A DNA stretch of 64,000 nucleotides from Alteromonadaceae bacterium XY-R5 (lineage in GTDB: Bacteria > Pseudomonadota > Gammaproteobacteria > Enterobacterales > Alteromonadaceae). The stretch lies in contig LXWE01000003.1 in the NCBI GenBank assembly GCA_001660395.1, positions 124,001-188,000 of the forward strand, written 5' to 3'. Shown piece by piece: positions 61,924 through 64,000 of this stretch. The notes beneath the pieces are model-generated. The model did not search any database and was not told the DNA's origin. It saw only the letters and a list, made by a program, of their open reading frames with translations. Within the stretch, counting starts at the first letter, position 1. Every line of letters starts with the position of its first letter. A program made the position numbers and the translations under genes.

Positions 61924-62782
61924 GACCAGAGTCAAACGCGCTTATTTACCCACCAGCAGCGGTGGTCAGCTCCATTACCGCTTTAGCGGTGATGTGAATG
62001 CGCCCTGCCTGCTGCTGTTACATCAGGCGCCCAGTGACTCGCAAATGTATATCACCCTGATGCAGGCATTGGGACAGGAATTTTACTGCGTGGCTCCTGA
62101 CTTACCCGGATGCGGTTCGTCTGACGGCACCCCGGCCATAGGCATTGATGGGATCGCAGAACAACTGGTCACCGCTCTGACCGCCGTTGGTCTGCTCCCC
62201 GATATGATCTTTGGTCACCATACCGGTGCCAGCGTTGCCGTGGCTATCGCCAGACATTTGCAGGATGGGGACGAACACGCCTGTCAGGCGCTGGTGTTAT
62301 CTGGCCCCCCGTTACTGAGCAATGAGCAAAAACAGGCATTACCCGCCAGGATTGCCCCAGCCGCCCCCGCCAATGAAGCAGACCTGCTGCAACTCTGGCA
62401 TAGCCTGGCCGGAAAAGATCCTAACGGGAATGCCCAACTGGCCTGCCGTGAATTGAGTTCTGCCCTGAATTTAGGCGCAGCCTATCGTCAGTTGTATCAG
62501 GTGGTAGCGGAATTTGATTTTGCCAGCAGCCTGCAACAGCTTCAGCAGCCGACCCTACTGCTGGCTGGCGAGCATGACAGTCTGCGTCAGGCCCTTGTCC
62601 CCACTGCTGCCCTGCTTGCCAATAGCATCAGCCTGGCGACGGGTAATTCCGGCACCTGGATTTGTGATACCCATGCCAGCGCCCTGGCGTCGACTCTCAG
62701 CCAATTTTGGCAACGGTTGTCTGTCAGAGATTTTCAGCTTGGTGATGGCATTGAAAAGGAGTTAAGCCAGTTATGGATTTAG
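61916..62782 (+). CDS. Alpha/beta hydrolase with His at the nucleophile position (288 aa)
   Basis: An MhpC-like fold: LLLLHQAPSDSQMY (oxyanion), VAPDLPGCGSSDG, then the elbow FGHHTGASVAVA. In the pattern G-x-Nuc-x-G the central residue is His102, not Ser, Cys or Asp. A candidate acid is in LLAGEHDSL and a terminal His in CDTHASAL. Such GHHTG members exist but are poorly studied; the reaction may not use a covalent acyl-enzyme. It overlaps both neighbours (8 and 10 bases), so tightly coupled in the operon. Cytoplasmic. Confidence 0.88.
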   Translation: MSETRVKRAYLPTSSGGQLHYRFSGDVNAPCLLLLHQAPSDSQMYITLMQALGQEFYCVAPDLPGCGSSDGTPAIGIDGIAEQLVTALTAVGLLPDMIFGHHTGASVAVAIARHLQDGDEHACQALVLSGPPLLSNEQKQALPARIAPAAPANEADLLQLWHSLAGKDPNGNAQLACRELSSALNLGAAYRQLYQVVAEFDFASSLQQLQQPTLLLAGEHDSLRQALVPTAALLANSISLATGNSGTWICDTHASALASTLSQFWQRLSVRDFQLGDGIEKELSQLWI

Positions 62783-63366
62783 TTCGCAACAGTATTGGTA
62801 TTGGCCAGCGTCCCGCCCTGATCCTGGTGGATATGATCAACGGCTTTACCCATGCCGAATGCCCGCTGGGCTGCGATTGCCCGGATGTAGTGGCCGCCAA
62901 TCAGGCATTACTGGAAGGCTTTCGCGCTGCCAGACTCCCCATATTCTTTACCACTGTGGTTTATCACCAACCCCAACAAGCCAGCGTTTTTCGTGCCCGC
63001 ATCAACCACTTGAATCTGCTCACACCCGATAGCGAATGGGTGAAAGTCGATGGCCGTCTGGCCATGCAGTCAGGTGAGTCTCTGATTGAGAAACGCTGGG
63101 CCAGCAGTTTCTTTCAAACGGATCTCGCTCAGCAACTGGTGGCAGCCAAAGCTGACTCACTGGTTGTCACCGGCCTCACCACCAGCGGCTGTGTGCGCGC
63201 GACTGTGGTGGATGGCCTGCAACACAATTATCCGGTGGTGGTCGCTAAAGAGGCTGTGGGGGATCGCAACCCCGATGCCCATGCCGCCAACCTATTCGAT
63301 ATGCACGCCAAATATGCCGATGTGATGGACGTGCAAGACATACTTAGCCATGTAGGACAACGCTAA
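62773..63366 (+). CDS. Isochorismatase-fold cysteine hydrolase (197 aa)
   Basis: The catalytic triad of the family is present: Asp20 (LILVDMINGF), Lys107 (LIEKRWASSF) and Cys140 (TTSGCVRATVVDG). This places it with amide-hydrolysing members such as N-carbamoylsarcosine and maleamate amidohydrolases, not true isochorismatases, which lack the Cys. Its start lies inside the hydrolase gene (10-base overlap) and its stop overlaps the next start (TAATG). Deamidation of an acyclic amide intermediate is the natural expectation. Confidence 0.92.
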   Translation: MDLVRNSIGIGQRPALILVDMINGFTHAECPLGCDCPDVVAANQALLEGFRAARLPIFFTTVVYHQPQQASVFRARINHLNLLTPDSEWVKVDGRLAMQSGESLIEKRWASSFFQTDLAQQLVAAKADSLVVTGLTTSGCVRATVVDGLQHNYPVVVAKEAVGDRNPDAHAANLFDMHAKYADVMDVQDILSHVGQR

Positions 63367-64000
63367 TGCAAAATCCAGCTTCCCCATTACCTGTGATAAT
63401 CGCTGGCGCAGGACCAGCAGGCTCATCCTTAGCTCTGGCGTTAGCCCAGCAGGATATACCCGTCATTTTGCTGGAAAAAGAACTCAGCTTACCTATCGAT
63501 TTGCGCGCTTCCACCTTCCACCCGCCCAGTTTAGAAATGCTGTCGGGCCTGGGGGTTACCGATGCCATGCTGGCCAAAGGTCTGAAGGTAGATCGTTACC
63601 AGTATCGGGATCGTAAAACCGGCGAAGTGGCCGAGTTTGATATGTCCCTGATTGCCAAAGACACGGACTTCCCGTTTCGTCTGCAGTTAGAGCAGTATGA
63701 ACTGACCCATATCATTGGCGAGCGTTTGCCAGCCTACCCCCACGTGAAAGTGAAAATGGGCCATCGCTTTGTAAGCTACGAGCAAAATGCGCAGGGTGTT
63801 GTCGTCACCGCAGAACATCAGGGCCAGCCAGTGGTATTGCGCGGCAGCTTTCTCATCGGCTGCGATGGCGCATCAAGCCAGGTACGTAAAGCTGCCAGTA
63901 TTGGCTACGAAGGCTTTACCTACGATGAGAAATTCCTGGTAGTAAGCACGCCCTTCCCGTTCGAAGAGGTGTTCGAGAACCTGTCGTACGTGAACTATGT
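63366..64000 (+). CDS. Class A FAD-dependent monooxygenase, N-terminal part (3' end outside window)
   Basis: 211 residues are visible, open at the window end. FAD motif: VIIAGAGPAGSSLALALAQQ. The DG motif is FLIGCDGASSQVRKAA. It belongs to the UbiH/MhpA-type aromatic hydroxylases. The ATG overlaps the stop of the isochorismatase-fold gene. Its presence in the operon argues that the substrate is, or becomes, an aromatic or heteroaromatic ring. Confidence 0.9.
   Translation, partial: MQNPASPLPVIIAGAGPAGSSLALALAQQDIPVILLEKELSLPIDLRASTFHPPSLEMLSGLGVTDAMLAKGLKVDRYQYRDRKTGEVAEFDMSLIAKDTDFPFRLQLEQYELTHIIGERLPAYPHVKVKMGHRFVSYEQNAQGVVVTAEHQGQPVVLRGSFLIGCDGASSQVRKAASIGYEGFTYDEKFLVVSTPFPFEEVFENLSYVNY

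Noticed and set aside
1..64000. CRISPR arrays, tRNA or rRNA genes, insertion sequences, prophage
   Set aside because: I saw no regularly spaced repeats, cloverleaf-like sequence, transposase or phage structural genes. Only the AT-rich islet and gene relics hint at past transfer.

Overview
The window looks like chromosomal DNA of a free-living, probably marine, gammaproteobacterium of the Alteromonadales (Alteromonadaceae-like). The grounds are about 50% GC, good AGGAG ribosome sites, TonB-dependent receptors, Tat and lipoprotein exported glycosidases, stand-alone periplasmic binding proteins and a Pseudomonas-type rhamnose isomerase. This is inferred from gene content; no rRNA, tRNA or CRISPR array is visible. 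The theme is breakdown of plant or algal glycosides and their aromatic or heterocyclic aglycones, with a patch of accessory DNA.

Layout. 0-4 kb: 3' end of a TonB receptor, a lipoprotein amidohydrolase and a Tat-exported DUF3237 protein. 4-9 kb: small membrane and lipoprotein genes, two glutathione transferase or glyoxalase genes and gene relics. 9-10.7 kb: an AT-rich islet with an orphan DNA methyltransferase and a zinc-ribbon protein. 11.2-18.5 kb: divergent rhamnose genes (rhaI-rhaD leftward, GH106 alpha-L-rhamnosidase rightward). Their DeoR-type regulator and FGGY kinase lie far away at 41-43.4 kb, yet CAATCA-type repeats occur at both places. 18.6-24 kb: glutathione transferase, rhomboid protease, Tat-lipoprotein amino-acid-oxidase-like flavoprotein, metalloprotease and membrane proteins.

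24-35.6 kb is a ring-cleavage locus. A leftward seven-gene operon (amidohydrolase, class A flavin monooxygenase, HbpS/GlcG protein, extradiol dioxygenase, FAH-fold hydrolase, esterase, membrane protein) is followed by a LysR regulator, a TonB receptor and a Tat-exported GH1 beta-glucosidase. The same 17-bp dyad, TATAG-N7-CTATA, stands before the operon and before lysR, which suggests one regulon. 35.8-40 kb: AraC regulator, lipoprotein GH1 beta-glucosidase and LamB-type porin. Together with the rhamnosidase this is a plausible set for glucosylated and rhamnosylated aromatic compounds such as flavonoid glycosides (inference).

44.8-64 kb is a second catabolic region: a phenol-hydroxylase-type flavoprotein with a divergent MarR regulator, RidA with a divergent XRE-cupin regulator, an SDR carrying the signature of plant chlorophyll b reductases (NYC1/NOL), an MFS transporter, and a tightly packed rightward operon running off the window end. 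That operon encodes a double-domain nitrilase-fold hydrolase, a red-chlorophyll-catabolite-reductase-like protein, an acyl-CoA-dehydrogenase-fold flavoprotein, two aldehyde dehydrogenases, an alpha/beta hydrolase with His at the nucleophile position, an isochorismatase-fold hydrolase and a flavin monooxygenase. This combination matches no pathway I know and is the best candidate for an undescribed system; breakdown of a pyrrolic or other N-containing ring compound is a hypothesis that could be tested.
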